A DNA stretch of 59,330 bases from Actinomycetota bacterium (GCA_018268415.1 JAFDWO010000044.1:1-59330), one strand, 5' to 3'. Shown: positions 1 through 8,356, counted from the first letter of the stretch. Translations and numbers: made by a program. The notes: generated by a model from the sequence alone, not told the origin.

Positions 1-12
1 GGACGGCCGAGA

Positions 13-64
13 ACGCGTTCCGGACTTTGACCCTGCCATGGCAGGGTCAAAGTCCGGAACGCGT
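13..64. repeat. Perfect 52-bp palindrome
   Basis: Two 26-bp arms are exact reverse complements with no spacer, centred between bases 38 and 39 on CCATGG. Every pair from 13/64 inward matches, and the symmetry stops at 12/65. As RNA it would form a long hairpin; as DNA a cruciform. No gene lies within 1 kb, so a terminator role for a local gene is not supported. It could be a mobile palindromic element or an artefact at a contig end. Confidence 0.9.
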
Positions 65-83
65 CCGTGAGCGTTGGACAACA

Positions 84-446
84 CGGGAGGAAGCGTGGGG
101 TTCTCACCCTCTCCGTGACGAGGTCCCGGATCGGTGAGGGATCCGTCACACCTCCCGGCCCCCGGGGCCGGGATCGGGGGGATCCGTGGCACCATCCCGG
201 CCCCGGGGGCCGGGATCACGGGGGTCCGTGGCACGCGCGTCCCGGATCCGTGGGAGCCTCGTGTCCCTCGCGTGAGGGATCATCCGTCGCACCCTCCCCC
301 GGGGGCCCTCCGTGCTCCCCCGCCCGCTCCCCGCACCCTCGGCCGTCTCGGCCACGGCCACAGCCTGCCCGGGCCGTGGACGAGACGGCCGCATCCCTTT
401 CCGCCATGGGCGACAGCTCGAGGGGGCCGGGGTCCTTTCCCCCGGG
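84..446 (+). repeat. Long GC-rich repeat, copy A (inverted copy at 58991-59322)
   Basis: This stretch matches the reverse complement of 58991-59322 over almost its whole length by eye, with scattered substitutions. It has an extra duplicated block near 170-235 that the other copy lacks. Both copies contain a hairpin with 20-bp arms (here 340-359 and 372-391, one mismatch, 12-nt loop). Several open frames cross it, but all are repetitive Pro/Arg/Gly strings and I treat it as non-coding. Confidence 0.8.
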
Positions 447-553
447 CGGCAGCTCGAGGGGGCCGAATCCCTCTCGCCCGGGCGACAGCTTCAAGGGGCC
501 GGGCCCTTCCGCTCCGGGCGACAGCTTGAGAGGGCCGGGGCCCTTTCCGCTCC
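408..553 (+). repeat. 36-bp tandem repeat, four units
   Basis: Units start at 408, 444, 480 and 516, spaced 36, 36 and 36 bp; the last is 38 bp, and a fifth degenerate unit starts at 554. Each begins GGGCGRCAGCTY followed by a GGGGCCGGG block. In one plus frame the unit would give a 12-residue repeat starting GDSSRGP, but the 38-bp unit breaks that frame. There are no spacers, so this is not a CRISPR array. Confidence 0.85.
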
Positions 554-658
554 GGGCGACAGGTTCAGGTGCCGGCTTCAAGCGGCCTCATCCCCCCTCC
601 CCGGGCGCCGGTCGGAACGGCCCATCCCTCCGAGGCGCCGGGCGCCGACATTCCCGGC

Positions 659-701
659 GCGTTCGCACTTTGCCGTAGCCGGTGCGGCAGAGCGCGAACG
701 C
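659..701. repeat. REP-like imperfect palindrome, copy 1
   Basis: Outer arms GCGTTCGC and GCGAACGC pair exactly, and inner TGCCG/CGGCA also pair, around a short loop. The 39-nt core (661-699) matches the reverse complement of 1766-1804 at about 32 of 39 positions by eye, so the two are members of one family of extragenic palindromic repeats. Confidence 0.7.
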
Positions 702-806
702 CACCCGACACGGCCCCCGTCCTTCGCGGCCCCGGCTCTCCGGGCCACTTCTCCCGGCCCGATCCCGCGGGTCACCGTCGGCGCGCCACCCTGCGCATCT
801 CGGGCC

Positions 807-845
807 GCTGTTCCTTATGCCGGTATGGACGGCATAAGGAACAGC
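807..845. repeat. 16-bp inverted repeat with 7-nt loop
   Basis: Arms 807-822 and 830-845 are exact reverse complements (GCTGTTCCTTATGCCG). The loop is 7 nt. The element shares the GTTC...TGCCG layout with the palindromes at 659-701 and 1766-1804 but differs in the middle of the arm. It lies in a gene-free stretch: between 846 and 1109 I see nothing else. Confidence 0.85.
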
Positions 846-1109
846 AGAAGGGGCGGGTCGGCCGCTGAAGCCGAAGAGGCCGCCGAGGCGCGCGCCGCGG
901 GGGCGTGGGCGATCGATCTGGTGAGTTCGGGCGGCGAAGCCGGTGCCGGGAGGGAGGATGGCGCGCCCGGCCTGCCCCGAGCACCGCTCGCCACCCGGCC
1001 CCACCCTCGCCCCCGGCGCATCCCCGCCCGCATTCCGTCCTCCCACCCGAGACCGCGAGGTCAACCATCCAACCATCCGACCCCCAGGGCGGGGCGCGGT
1101 CGAAGGGGC

Positions 1110-1637
1110 TTACGAAGCGGTCGAGGACTCCGCGCCCAGGGCGGCGGCGATCGAGCGGGCCCAGGCTTCGATTCGGGGCCAGTCGCGTAGGTCGCGTAGC
1201 TCCGGCGCCATCCCGCGAGCCATCCGCTTGCGCATGAACCCGGCGTCCTCGGCGACCATGCCGCCGAAGCCGACGTGCTCGTGAGCGCCGATCTCCTCCG
1301 CCAGGTGGCTGACCTTCGGCGGCCGGGTCCAACGATCCACCTCGGCGTGATCCCCTTTCTCCTCGCCCACCGGCCCGCTGGAGAAGAGCCAGACCTCGAG
1401 CTGCCCGAGCTCCGGCCGGCGCAGCAGCCGCAGGGCGTCCCGCCGCCAGCGGCCCGCGTACACGGCACTGCCCAGCACCACGGCCCGATAGGCGTCGAGC
1501 GAGCCCACCTTCCCCGCCGCCCTCACGTCGACCGAGAGGCCGGCCACCCGGAGCGCGTCGCCGATCACCCGCGCGATCTCGGCGGTGGACCCATACTTGC
1601 TCCCGTACGCAACGAGGACTCGTTCGGAATCGGTCAT
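1110..1637 (-). CDS. Flavodoxin-domain protein (HemG/Flavodoxin_5-like)
   Basis: This 175-residue protein begins with a flavodoxin beta strand and phosphate-binding loop (SKYGST, residues 13-18), then repeated beta/alpha units and a VVLGSAVYAGRW stretch typical of the flavodoxin-like protoporphyrinogen oxidase family. It should bind FMN and act as a small cytosolic flavoprotein. The length fits the family. The C-terminal helix is rich in Arg. HemG activity is only a guess, since no haem genes lie nearby and many relatives are annotated just as flavodoxin domain proteins. The ATG at 1637 starts right before the motif. It is transcribed alone, with a REP-like palindrome between it and the FAD oxidoreductase. 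Confidence 0.8.
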   Translation of the reverse strand: MTDSERVLVAYGSKYGSTAEIARVIGDALRVAGLSVDVRAAGKVGSLDAYRAVVLGSAVYAGRWRRDALRLLRRPELGQLEVWLFSSGPVGEEKGDHAEVDRWTRPPKVSHLAEEIGAHEHVGFGGMVAEDAGFMRKRMARGMAPELRDLRDWPRIEAWARSIAAALGAESSTAS

Positions 1638-1765
1638 GGCGCCAACCTAGGCCGCCCACCGCACCCCGCCATCCGCCGATCTCCGCCGCCCACGATGGTG
1701 CCCACTACGGACGGCCTCCATTCCCGGCCCCACCCCGCGACCCGCCGGTCTGGCCGTCACCACGC

Positions 1766-1804
1766 GTCCGCACCCTGCCGTACCGCCTACGGCCAGGTGC
1801 GAAC
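1766..1804. repeat. REP-like imperfect palindrome, copy 2
   Basis: Arms 1766-1782 and 1788-1804 pair with few mismatches around a 5-nt loop (CCGCC). The reverse complement resembles the palindrome at 661-699. It sits between the 3' end of the FAD oxidoreductase gene (1811) and the start of the flavodoxin gene (1637), both on the minus strand, where it could end or attenuate transcription. Confidence 0.7.
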
Positions 1805-1810
1805 TCGACC

Positions 1811-2923
1811 CTAGGCGGCAACACCCGCCAGAAACTCGGTCAGATAACGGCCGACGATCTTGCCCTGGTCGGCACCCCAGGGTGGTGCCGTCGTCATCGT
1901 CGCGGCTTCACCGTGGCCGCCGGCGAGCCAGCCCTCCAGGTAGCGGGGCCCGGCGCCGGTCCAGAGCACCCCGCGCAGGATCGGGTCGAACTCGCCAGGG
2001 GTCGCCACCGCGCCGAGGCGGGCGGCGATCGCTTCGGCGACGACGTCGGCCTGCTGGGTGGCAAGGCCGCCCTGCTTCACCGGGAAGCTGGTCACGTCGC
2101 CCGCCGCGTAGACGTGATCGCAGCCGAGCACCTTGCAGTGGCTGTCGATCCGGACGAACCCCTCGACGTCGTGGGGGACACCGCGGATCCGCCGCCCCTC
2201 CAGCTTCGGCAGGCTGATGACCCGGTCGAAGGGGATCGACCCGGCCGGGACGGTCTCCAGGGCACCGTGCTCGAAGCGCACCGGATGGGTGCCGGTACGA
2301 ACCTCGATCCGCCGCTCGGCGAGCAGCTCGGCCATCCCCTCGGCGACCCCCCGCCCGAAGACCTGCAGCGGGGCGTCCTCGGGCGTGACGATGGTCAGCT
2401 CGGCGTCGTCACCGGTCCGGTCGAGCTCGGCGCGGGCGAGCAGCGCCAGCTCGTAGAGGGGCAGCGCCCAGCTCTCTACCGACGGCATCGTGAAGGCGAC
2501 CCGGCGCGTCCCGCCCTCACGGATCTCCGCCATCACCTTGCCGACGTCGCGCTCGTCGGCGATCCCCCAGAAGGTGCTCGCCCCCGGCACCGGCCACAGC
2601 AGCTTCGCCCCCGGACAGACGATCAGGTCGCCGTAGGGGATGCTTTCCCCGTCGTGGGTGACGGCGAGGCGACTCTCGCGATCGATCGAGGCGATGCTGT
2701 CGGGACGATGGCGGGCACCCGCCGCGGCAGCGAGCCGCCCGAGGTCGTACGTGACGACCCGCGAGACCCCGTAGGGCACCCCCACCGCGTAGGGGCGGTA
2801 GACGAAGTTGGGACGCGGCGAGCAGATCGTCACGTCGACCTCGCCCGGCGCCAGGTCGGCGAGCGCCAAGGCGGCCTCCAAGGCCGCCACGCCGCCACCC
2901 GCGATCAGCACTGACTCCTTCAT
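1811..2923 (-). CDS. NAD(P)/FAD-dependent oxidoreductase, NDH-2/SQR-like fold
   Basis: The 370-residue product has an N-terminal Rossmann motif (AGGGVAALEAA, residues 8-18) for FAD, a central NAD(P)-binding half, and the second FAD motif AAGDV near residue 276, followed by KQGGLATQQAD as in type-II NADH dehydrogenase and sulfide:quinone reductase relatives. I do not see the redox cysteine pair of true SQR, so the substrate is open. The frame stays open upstream to 3244, but the ATG at 2923 is the clear start: it follows an AAAGGTG ribosome site and begins the FAD motif. It is divergent from treT, with about 280 bp between them for both promoters. Confidence 0.8.
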   Translation of the reverse strand: MKESVLIAGGGVAALEAALALADLAPGEVDVTICSPRPNFVYRPYAVGVPYGVSRVVTYDLGRLAAAAGARHRPDSIASIDRESRLAVTHDGESIPYGDLIVCPGAKLLWPVPGASTFWGIADERDVGKVMAEIREGGTRRVAFTMPSVESWALPLYELALLARAELDRTGDDAELTIVTPEDAPLQVFGRGVAEGMAELLAERRIEVRTGTHPVRFEHGALETVPAGSIPFDRVISLPKLEGRRIRGVPHDVEGFVRIDSHCKVLGCDHVYAAGDVTSFPVKQGGLATQQADVVAEAIAARLGAVATPGEFDPILRGVLWTGAGPRYLEGWLAGGHGEAATMTTAPPWGADQGKIVGRYLTEFLAGVAA

Positions 2924-3204
2924 CGACGCACCTTTCTGGTCGGAGGTCCGAGCATACGTCGACTCTCGTCGCTTCCACCGCCGCCGCCATCCGCCCGATC
3001 CCGGCGGGGAGCGTGCGGGTTTCCACGCACGGGGCCGGGACGCCGTCGGGGTCACCCCGGGCCCACGCTGCGGTCTTCCCCGGATGACGGCGCGCCCGGG
3101 CCCGCCTAACGTCGACCCGATGCCCGGAACTCGACCACGCAGGCCGGTGGGGACGATGCGCCTGAGAACCTGCCCGCCGCTCGCCACCCGGCGACCCTGA
3201 GACG

Positions 3205-4629
3205 ATGGCCAGGCCGAAGTTCGTCCTCTTGCCCTCGCGCCCACCGGAGGCCTTCGCCCGCCACCTCGCCGGCGAGGACCGCGAGCGCGTCGAGGCGGCC
3301 GCCCGGGCCGCCCGCGAGCAGTTCGCCGGCCGGGCGATCTGGCACGTCAGCTCGACCCTGCGCGGCGGCGGCGTCGCCGAGATGCTGCGCTCACTGCTGC
3401 CCTACGTGCGTGGCGCGGGCATCGACACCAGGTGGGCCGTGCTCCGCGAGGATCCCTGGTTCTTCCGCTTCACCAAGCGCCTCCACAACAACCTGCACGA
3501 AGATCGCGGCGACGGCGGGCCCCTCGGCGACGCCGAGCGGGCGGTCTACGAGCAGACGCTGCAGCGGAGCGCGGCCCACCTCAGGGGCCTCGTCCACCGC
3601 GATGACGTCGTCTTCCTCCACGACCCGCAGACGGCCGGGTTGGTCTGGGACCTCGCCCCCGTCGGGGCGACGATCGTCTGGCGCTGTCACGTCGGGGTCG
3701 ACGCGCCGGGGGCGACGGCGCTGCGGGCGCAGCGCTTCCTGGGCCGCTACGCCCAGGCCGCCGACCTCTGCGTCTTCTCCCGCCGGGGCCTCGTCTGGTC
3801 CGGACTCGACCCCGAACGCTGCCGCGTGATGGCGCCGTCGATCGACCCCTTCTCGCCGAAGAACCAGGAGCTCGACCCGGACTCCGTCGCGGCGATCCTG
3901 GGCGCGGTCGGGCTCGGCGCCGACGGCGCCGACCGGCCCCCGCTCTTCACCCGGGCCGACGGCAGCCCCGGGCGGGTCGAGCGGCCGGCGGAGCTGGTCC
4001 AGGACGAACCGATCCCGCCCGCGGCGAAGGTCCTTGCCCAGGTGTCCCGCTGGGACCGGCTGAAGGACCCCGACGGGCTGATCGAGTGCCTCGCGTCGGG
4101 GCTCGCCCCGGCCGAGGATGTCCACCTGCTGCTTGCCGGGCCCGACACGGCGGCCGTCGCCGACGACCCCGAGGGCGCCCTCGTCTGGGCGGAGGTGCGC
4201 GCGCACCGCGACGCGCTCCCCCCGGCGCTCCGGCGCCGCCTCCACCTGGCGGGCCTACCGATGGCCGACCTCGACGAAAACGGCGCGGTCGTGAACGCGA
4301 TCCAGCGGCGCGCCGACGTCGTCGTCCAGAAGAGCCTCGCCGAGGCCTTCGGCCTCACCGTGGCCGAGGCGATGTGGAAGTGCAGGCCCGTGGTCGGCAG
4401 CCGCGTCGGCGGCATCGCCGAGCAGATCGTCGACGGCGAGAGCGGGCTCCTGGTCGACCCGCGCGACCCGCGTGCCCTGGCGGACGCCGTCCTCGGCCTG
4501 CTGGCCGACCCGGGACGCGCGACGGCGCTGGGCACCGCTGCCCGTGAGCGCGTCCGCCGCCACTATCTCGGCGCCGTGCGACTGGCCGAGTACGGCGAGA
4601 TGCTGGCCGGGCTCGAGGCGCGACCGTGA
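3205..4629 (+). CDS. treT: Trehalose synthase TreT (glycosyltransferase family 4)
   Basis: The 474-residue protein matches the TreT pattern: WHVSSTLRGGGVAEML and LLPYVRGAGIDTRW near residues 46-75, TKRLHNNLHE near 96, a central RCHVG and DPFSPKN segment, and the GT-B donor site with EAFGLTVAEAMW near residue 385. TreT joins glucose to a nucleotide-sugar donor to make trehalose in one step, usually for osmotic or desiccation tolerance. Walking along the protein, both GT-B halves are complete. The start has no strong ribosome site. Its stop overlaps the next gene by GTGA, so the two are translationally coupled. Confidence 0.85.
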   Translation: MARPKFVLLPSRPPEAFARHLAGEDRERVEAAARAAREQFAGRAIWHVSSTLRGGGVAEMLRSLLPYVRGAGIDTRWAVLREDPWFFRFTKRLHNNLHEDRGDGGPLGDAERAVYEQTLQRSAAHLRGLVHRDDVVFLHDPQTAGLVWDLAPVGATIVWRCHVGVDAPGATALRAQRFLGRYAQAADLCVFSRRGLVWSGLDPERCRVMAPSIDPFSPKNQELDPDSVAAILGAVGLGADGADRPPLFTRADGSPGRVERPAELVQDEPIPPAAKVLAQVSRWDRLKDPDGLIECLASGLAPAEDVHLLLAGPDTAAVADDPEGALVWAEVRAHRDALPPALRRRLHLAGLPMADLDENGAVVNAIQRRADVVVQKSLAEAFGLTVAEAMWKCRPVVGSRVGGIAEQIVDGESGLLVDPRDPRALADAVLGLLADPGRATALGTAARERVRRHYLGAVRLAEYGEMLAGLEARP

Positions 4630-6407
4630 CCTCCCCCGCCGACCTCGCGTGCGACGTCGTCCTGCGCGACCGCTCGACCGTGACCCTGCGGCCGGTCCGC
4701 CACGACGACGAGCCGCTGCTGCTCGACTTCTTCCGGTCCCTCGACGAGCGCTCGCTCGCGTTCCGCTTCTTCACCGGGGCGCCGGACCTGGACGCGGTGG
4801 CGCGGGCGCTCGCCGACGTCGACCAGGAGCGGCGGTTCGGGCTCCTCGCCCTGCGCGGACAGGAGCGCCTCCCGGTCGCCCACGGCTTCTTCGCCGCGAT
4901 CGACAAGGAGGCGGTCGAGGTCGCCTTCGCGGTGAGCCGCGACCTCCAGGGCCACGGCCTCGGCAGCGTGCTGCTCGCCCAGCTCGCCGAGCGGGCCGCG
5001 GAAGAGGGCTTCACGCGCATGGTCGCCGACGTGCTGCCGGAAAACCACACGATGATCGCGATGTTCCGCGCCAGCGGGTTCCCCGTCGAGGTCACCTCGG
5101 AACCGGGAACCGTGGTCGTCGAGATGCCGACCTCCCCGGACCCGGCGGCGCTCACCCGCTTCCAGGAACGCGACGCGACCGCCGCCCGGGCCGCGGTCGC
5201 CACCTTTTTCGATGCCACCTCGGTGCGGCTGATCGACGCGCCGCCGCGCATCGCCCCGGCAGCCGCGCGCGGACTGGCGGCGGCCGGGGCGCGGGCGGTG
5301 GTCGTGCGCGGGGACCCGGAGGCCTGGCGGGAGGCCGGCCCCGACCGCGAACGCGAGCTGCTGGCGGTCTGCCGCCGCACCGGGATGCGCCTGGTCGGAC
5401 CTGGCTCCGGCGGCGTGCTGGACAACCGGCCGGGCCGGCAACTCGACCTGACCACCGCCGCCACGCCACCGCCGCCGGGCGGGGTGGGCATCGTCGCCCA
5501 GGGAGCGGCGGCGGGCCGCCGGCTGCTCGACGGGGCCGTCGCCGGGGACGTCGGCGTCTCCACCTTCGTCTCGCTCGGCGCCCGCGCCGACCTCAGCGCC
5601 AACGACCTGCTCGAGTACTGGGAGGACGACCCGACGACGACGGTGGCGCTGCTCCAGGTCGAATCGTTCAGCGACCCGCCCCGCTTCGCTCGGATCGCAC
5701 GGCGGCTCGCCGGTCACCTGCCGATCGTCGTGGTCGCCGCGCACACGGCTGCGGACCCGCCCGGGCGGGGACTCTTCGACCAGGTCGGCGCGATCCGCGC
5801 CGCGGACACGGACGAGGCGCTCGCCCTCGCCGCCGCGCTGGCCGATCGCCCGGCCGGGAAGCGGCAGGACCGGGCGCGGGCGCAGCGCCGCCTTCCGGTG
5901 GTCCCGCCCGCGCCCCGCGCCGACGAGGCGGCCGCGATCCTGGCCACGGCCCTGGCGGGAGATGGCACCGGGCTGCTCGACCCCGAGTCCCGCTCGCGCC
6001 TGCTCGCCTGCTACGGAGTCGCCGTCGAGGAAGGCCCGGAGCGGCCGCCCGACGCCATCTCCCTGCGGGTCACGGTCGACGCCGATCCGCTCTTCGGCCC
6101 GGTGCTCCGCTGCGGACCGGAGGATCAGCCGGCCGCCGAGCAGCCCGCGCGCGTCTGCCCCCTCGGCGAGGGCGACGCCGCCGCACTCCTCGACTCCCTC
6201 GCCCCGCCCGTGCCGCCACCCCCCGGCCGCGAGCAGTTGGAACGGGTACTCACCGGGGTCGCCGCGCTGGCCGCGGCCCACACCGAGATCGCCTGGCTGG
6301 ATCTCGATCCGCTCCTCGTCGCACCGGAACGCGCGGTCAGCGCCGGCGCGCGGATCGGGATCCGGCGCCCACCGCGGCGACGGCCCTGGCCGCGCACCTG
6401 GGAGTAG
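4626..6407 (+). CDS. GNAT acetyltransferase fused to a reduced acyl-CoA ligase (ADP-forming)-like region
   Basis: The 593-residue product starts with a GNAT domain (about 15-165) holding the acetyl-CoA loop QGHGLG. The next part resembles the alpha subunit of ADP-forming acyl-CoA synthetases: a GPGSGGVLDN segment, then GVSTFVSLGARADLSANDLL and YWEDDP near residues 315-340. The C-terminal third is only a faint ATP-grasp remnant. Bifunctional GNAT/acetate-CoA ligase proteins are usually near 900 residues, so this one is shortened and may no longer ligate CoA. Some relatives are protein lysine acetyltransferases. It starts on the GTG inside the treT stop (4-bp overlap), so its role may be tied to trehalose or stress metabolism. 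Confidence 0.7.
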   Translation: MTSPADLACDVVLRDRSTVTLRPVRHDDEPLLLDFFRSLDERSLAFRFFTGAPDLDAVARALADVDQERRFGLLALRGQERLPVAHGFFAAIDKEAVEVAFAVSRDLQGHGLGSVLLAQLAERAAEEGFTRMVADVLPENHTMIAMFRASGFPVEVTSEPGTVVVEMPTSPDPAALTRFQERDATAARAAVATFFDATSVRLIDAPPRIAPAAARGLAAAGARAVVVRGDPEAWREAGPDRERELLAVCRRTGMRLVGPGSGGVLDNRPGRQLDLTTAATPPPPGGVGIVAQGAAAGRRLLDGAVAGDVGVSTFVSLGARADLSANDLLEYWEDDPTTTVALLQVESFSDPPRFARIARRLAGHLPIVVVAAHTAADPPGRGLFDQVGAIRAADTDEALALAAALADRPAGKRQDRARAQRRLPVVPPAPRADEAAAILATALAGDGTGLLDPESRSRLLACYGVAVEEGPERPPDAISLRVTVDADPLFGPVLRCGPEDQPAAEQPARVCPLGEGDAAALLDSLAPPVPPPPGREQLERVLTGVAALAAAHTEIAWLDLDPLLVAPERAVSAGARIGIRRPPRRRPWPRTWE

Positions 6408-6416
6408 TCGGTTCGT

Positions 6417-6434
6417 CCACACCCGGACGTGTGG
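6417..6434 (+). terminator. Short hairpin after the treT operon
   Basis: CCACAC and GTGTGG pair around a 6-nt CCGGAC loop, 10 bp after the stop at 6407. Only a short CTTTG follows, not a full T run, so it may be a weak terminator. Confidence 0.4.
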
Positions 6435-6479
6435 CTTTGACCGCATGCGCGGCGGCCGGCGGCGCGGTTCGATGGGGGC

Positions 6480-6842
6480 GTGAGCAGAATCGCCGACATC
6501 CGCTCAGCCCAGACGAGGCAGATGGCCTCCCAACGCGTCTGGGCGAGTCCGAAGGCGGTGGACGCGATCATCCACCTCCGCAACCAGGTCGGGAACTTCG
6601 TCCTGCGCCACGTCGGCAACAAGGAAGGCGAGCCGGAAGTGAGGCTCACCCACTCCCCCGTCTCCCGCGACGACGATGTCTGCATCGGCACGGTAGGCGG
6701 CGTCCTCTTCCTGATCGATCGCACCCACGACGTCGAGCTCGGCTATCCCGACTTCCACGTCGACGTCACGCCGACGACCCTCGACGACGACGAGGCCGGC
6801 GTCCGCGCCCAGTACCACCTGGTCAGCCGCGCCGTCGCCTGA
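6480..6842 (+). CDS. Small protein resembling the DUF779 family
   Basis: The 120-residue product has the layout of DUF779: an N-terminal helix (AVDAIIHLRNQVG), a variable strand, then DVCIGTVGGVLFLID and a HVDVTP strand aligned with the family's LLGEIDGVPFYI and DVVPG. The SGGCCDG cysteine motif of normal members is missing; here the segment reads VGNKEGEP. A metal or redox role linked to those cysteines would be lost. The GTG at 6480 is the only good start and has a GGGG stretch just upstream. DUF779 genes often sit by aldehyde dehydrogenases; none is here. The family link is moderate. Confidence 0.5.
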   Translation: MSRIADIRSAQTRQMASQRVWASPKAVDAIIHLRNQVGNFVLRHVGNKEGEPEVRLTHSPVSRDDDVCIGTVGGVLFLIDRTHDVELGYPDFHVDVTPTTLDDDEAGVRAQYHLVSRAVA

Positions 6843-6882
6843 GCCCGGCGCACCGGGTCGTCGACCCAGACGTCGATCAGAC

Positions 6883-7530
6883 TCAGGCGTCGATCAGGTT
6901 GTGCTCGAGGGCGTAGTGGGTCAGCTCGGGGCGGGTGGAGAGGCCGAGCTTCTGCTGGATATGGGCACGGTGGGTCTCGACCGTGCGCACGCTGAGGTCG
7001 AGCTGCTCGCCGATCTCGCGGTTGGTGTGACCGAGCGCCATCAGCCGCAGGACGTCGGTCTCCCGCGGCGAGAGGGCCTGGGTCGAGCCGTCGTCCGGCC
7101 CGCGCGAGAGCCCCGCGGCCACCGCGGCGGTGACGTAACGCCCACCCGCGGCCGCGGCGCGCACCGCCTCGACCAGCTCCAGGTGGGCGGAATCCTTGAA
7201 GAGATAACCAAGCGCGCCGTCGTCGAGGGCGCGACGGGCGAGGCCGGTGTCGCGTTCCATCGTCAACAGGACGATCTGGGTGCCCGGGTGGGCGTCGCGC
7301 AGCCCGGCGACGGCGTCGACGCCGAGGCCGTCGGGCAGGTTGACGTCGAGGACGAGGACGTCCGGGGCGAAGTCGGCAACCGCCCCACGCGCGCCTGCCA
7401 CGTCCTCGGCCTCGCCGACCACCTCCAGGTCGGCCTGTGCTTCGAGCAGCGCCCGCAGGGCACCGCGCACCACGGCGTGGTCGTCGGCGAGGACCACGCC
7501 GATCTTCCGCTCGTCCGCACCGGTCTCCAT
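6883..7530 (-). CDS. NarL/FixJ-family response regulator
   Basis: The 215-residue protein has a receiver domain (acidic pair Asp16/Asp17, phospho-acceptor Asp62, Thr90, Lys112) and a C-terminal LuxR helix-turn-helix with SPRETDVLRLMALGHTNREIGEQL. It should bind DNA as a phosphorylated dimer. The frame is open further upstream to 7857, but the ATG at 7530 begins the receiver directly. No kinase gene is adjacent. The closest is the GAF histidine kinase at 9060-10736, and the regulator at 8405-9052 is a similar protein, so one kinase may serve two regulators. Confidence 0.9.
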   Translation of the reverse strand: METGADERKIGVVLADDHAVVRGALRALLEAQADLEVVGEAEDVAGARGAVADFAPDVLVLDVNLPDGLGVDAVAGLRDAHPGTQIVLLTMERDTGLARRALDDGALGYLFKDSAHLELVEAVRAAAAGGRYVTAAVAAGLSRGPDDGSTQALSPRETDVLRLMALGHTNREIGEQLDLSVRTVETHRAHIQQKLGLSTRPELTHYALEHNLIDA

Positions 7531-7627
7531 CGCGTCAGGGTAGCGGCGCGCCGCGCCGGAGCGGCGACGCCCGGCATGTGGCGATCCACGGATGGAGGCC
7601 CGACCCGCCCCGCATAGCGTCCCCTCG

Positions 7628-8356
7628 ATGCACGACGACTTCCAGCCCGACTTCGACTCCTTCGACGAGCTCGACGGCGCCACCCCACACCCCTTCCCCC
7701 GCCTCTTCGTCGCGGGCGAGAACGGCAGCGAGGCGCACGCCGACGCGGCGGCGCTGGCCGCGGCACTCGCCGACGGGGCCAGGCAGGTCGCCGATCCGGA
7801 GGCGGCCGACCTCATCGTGACCGGCTCGGCGCCCGATGGTGCGCCGGGCCGCGCCACCCTCGACCCATCCGACCGCCTGTTGCTCGAAGGGTCCCGGTGC
7901 CCGGTCGCCGTGGCTACCCGCGGGATGACGGGCCGCGAGGACTACGAGCTACGGCGGATCGCCGTCGGCATCGACGGCGGCCGTGGCGCCGCGGTCGCAC
8001 GTGACACCGCCATCCGCCTGGCCGTCGACCACCACGCCCGCCTGCGCCTGATCGCGGTCGCCGAGCTCGGCTTCGACCTCGGCGGCAGCGCCCGGCACCC
8101 GGATCCCCGCGAGCTCGAACGCCTCGCCCGCCACCTCGAGCACGCCGGCGATGGCCTGGCCGGGATCGCGGTCGAGACCGAGCTGCGCACGGGCCTTGCG
8201 GACCAGATCATTCTCGGCCTCGCCCGTGACGCCGACCTCCTCGTCCTCGGCTCACGCGCCGCCTACGGCAACGCCGGCCGGGTCGTGCTGGGCGACGTCG
8301 CGGCGCGGATCCTGCGCTCGGCGCCCTGCCCGACGGTCGTCGTCCCCGCCGCCTGA
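7628..8356 (+). CDS. Universal stress protein (UspA family)
   Basis: The 242-residue product holds one clear Usp domain in its C-terminal part: RIAVGIDGGRGAAVA, then DLLVLGSRAAYGNAGRVVLGDVAARILRSAPCPTVVV, which is the ATP-binding GSR-(9)-G-S/V pattern of the family. The first 110 residues look like a degraded second Usp unit (DLIVTGSAPDG, SRCPVAVATRG). Tandem Usp proteins are common in actinobacteria under dormancy regulators. I chose the ATG at 7628 over an upstream start at 7592, as the intervening residues are not Usp-like. It points the same way as the regulator at 8405 and sits 48 bp from it, so the two may be cotranscribed. Confidence 0.85.
   Translation: MHDDFQPDFDSFDELDGATPHPFPRLFVAGENGSEAHADAAALAAALADGARQVADPEAADLIVTGSAPDGAPGRATLDPSDRLLLEGSRCPVAVATRGMTGREDYELRRIAVGIDGGRGAAVARDTAIRLAVDHHARLRLIAVAELGFDLGGSARHPDPRELERLARHLEHAGDGLAGIAVETELRTGLADQIILGLARDADLLVLGSRAAYGNAGRVVLGDVAARILRSAPCPTVVVPAA

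Noticed and set aside
408..590. Possible CRISPR array
   Set aside because: Units are directly adjacent with no unique spacers, and no cas genes occur in the window.
67..1190. Several long overlapping frames on both strands near the left end
   Set aside because: All are low-complexity Pro/Arg/Gly/Ser strings caused by high GC and repeats, with no ribosome sites or domains.
4472..6916. An 814-codon plus-strand frame across treT and the GNAT fusion
   Set aside because: Arg/Gly/Pro-rich translation in a different frame from two recognised proteins.
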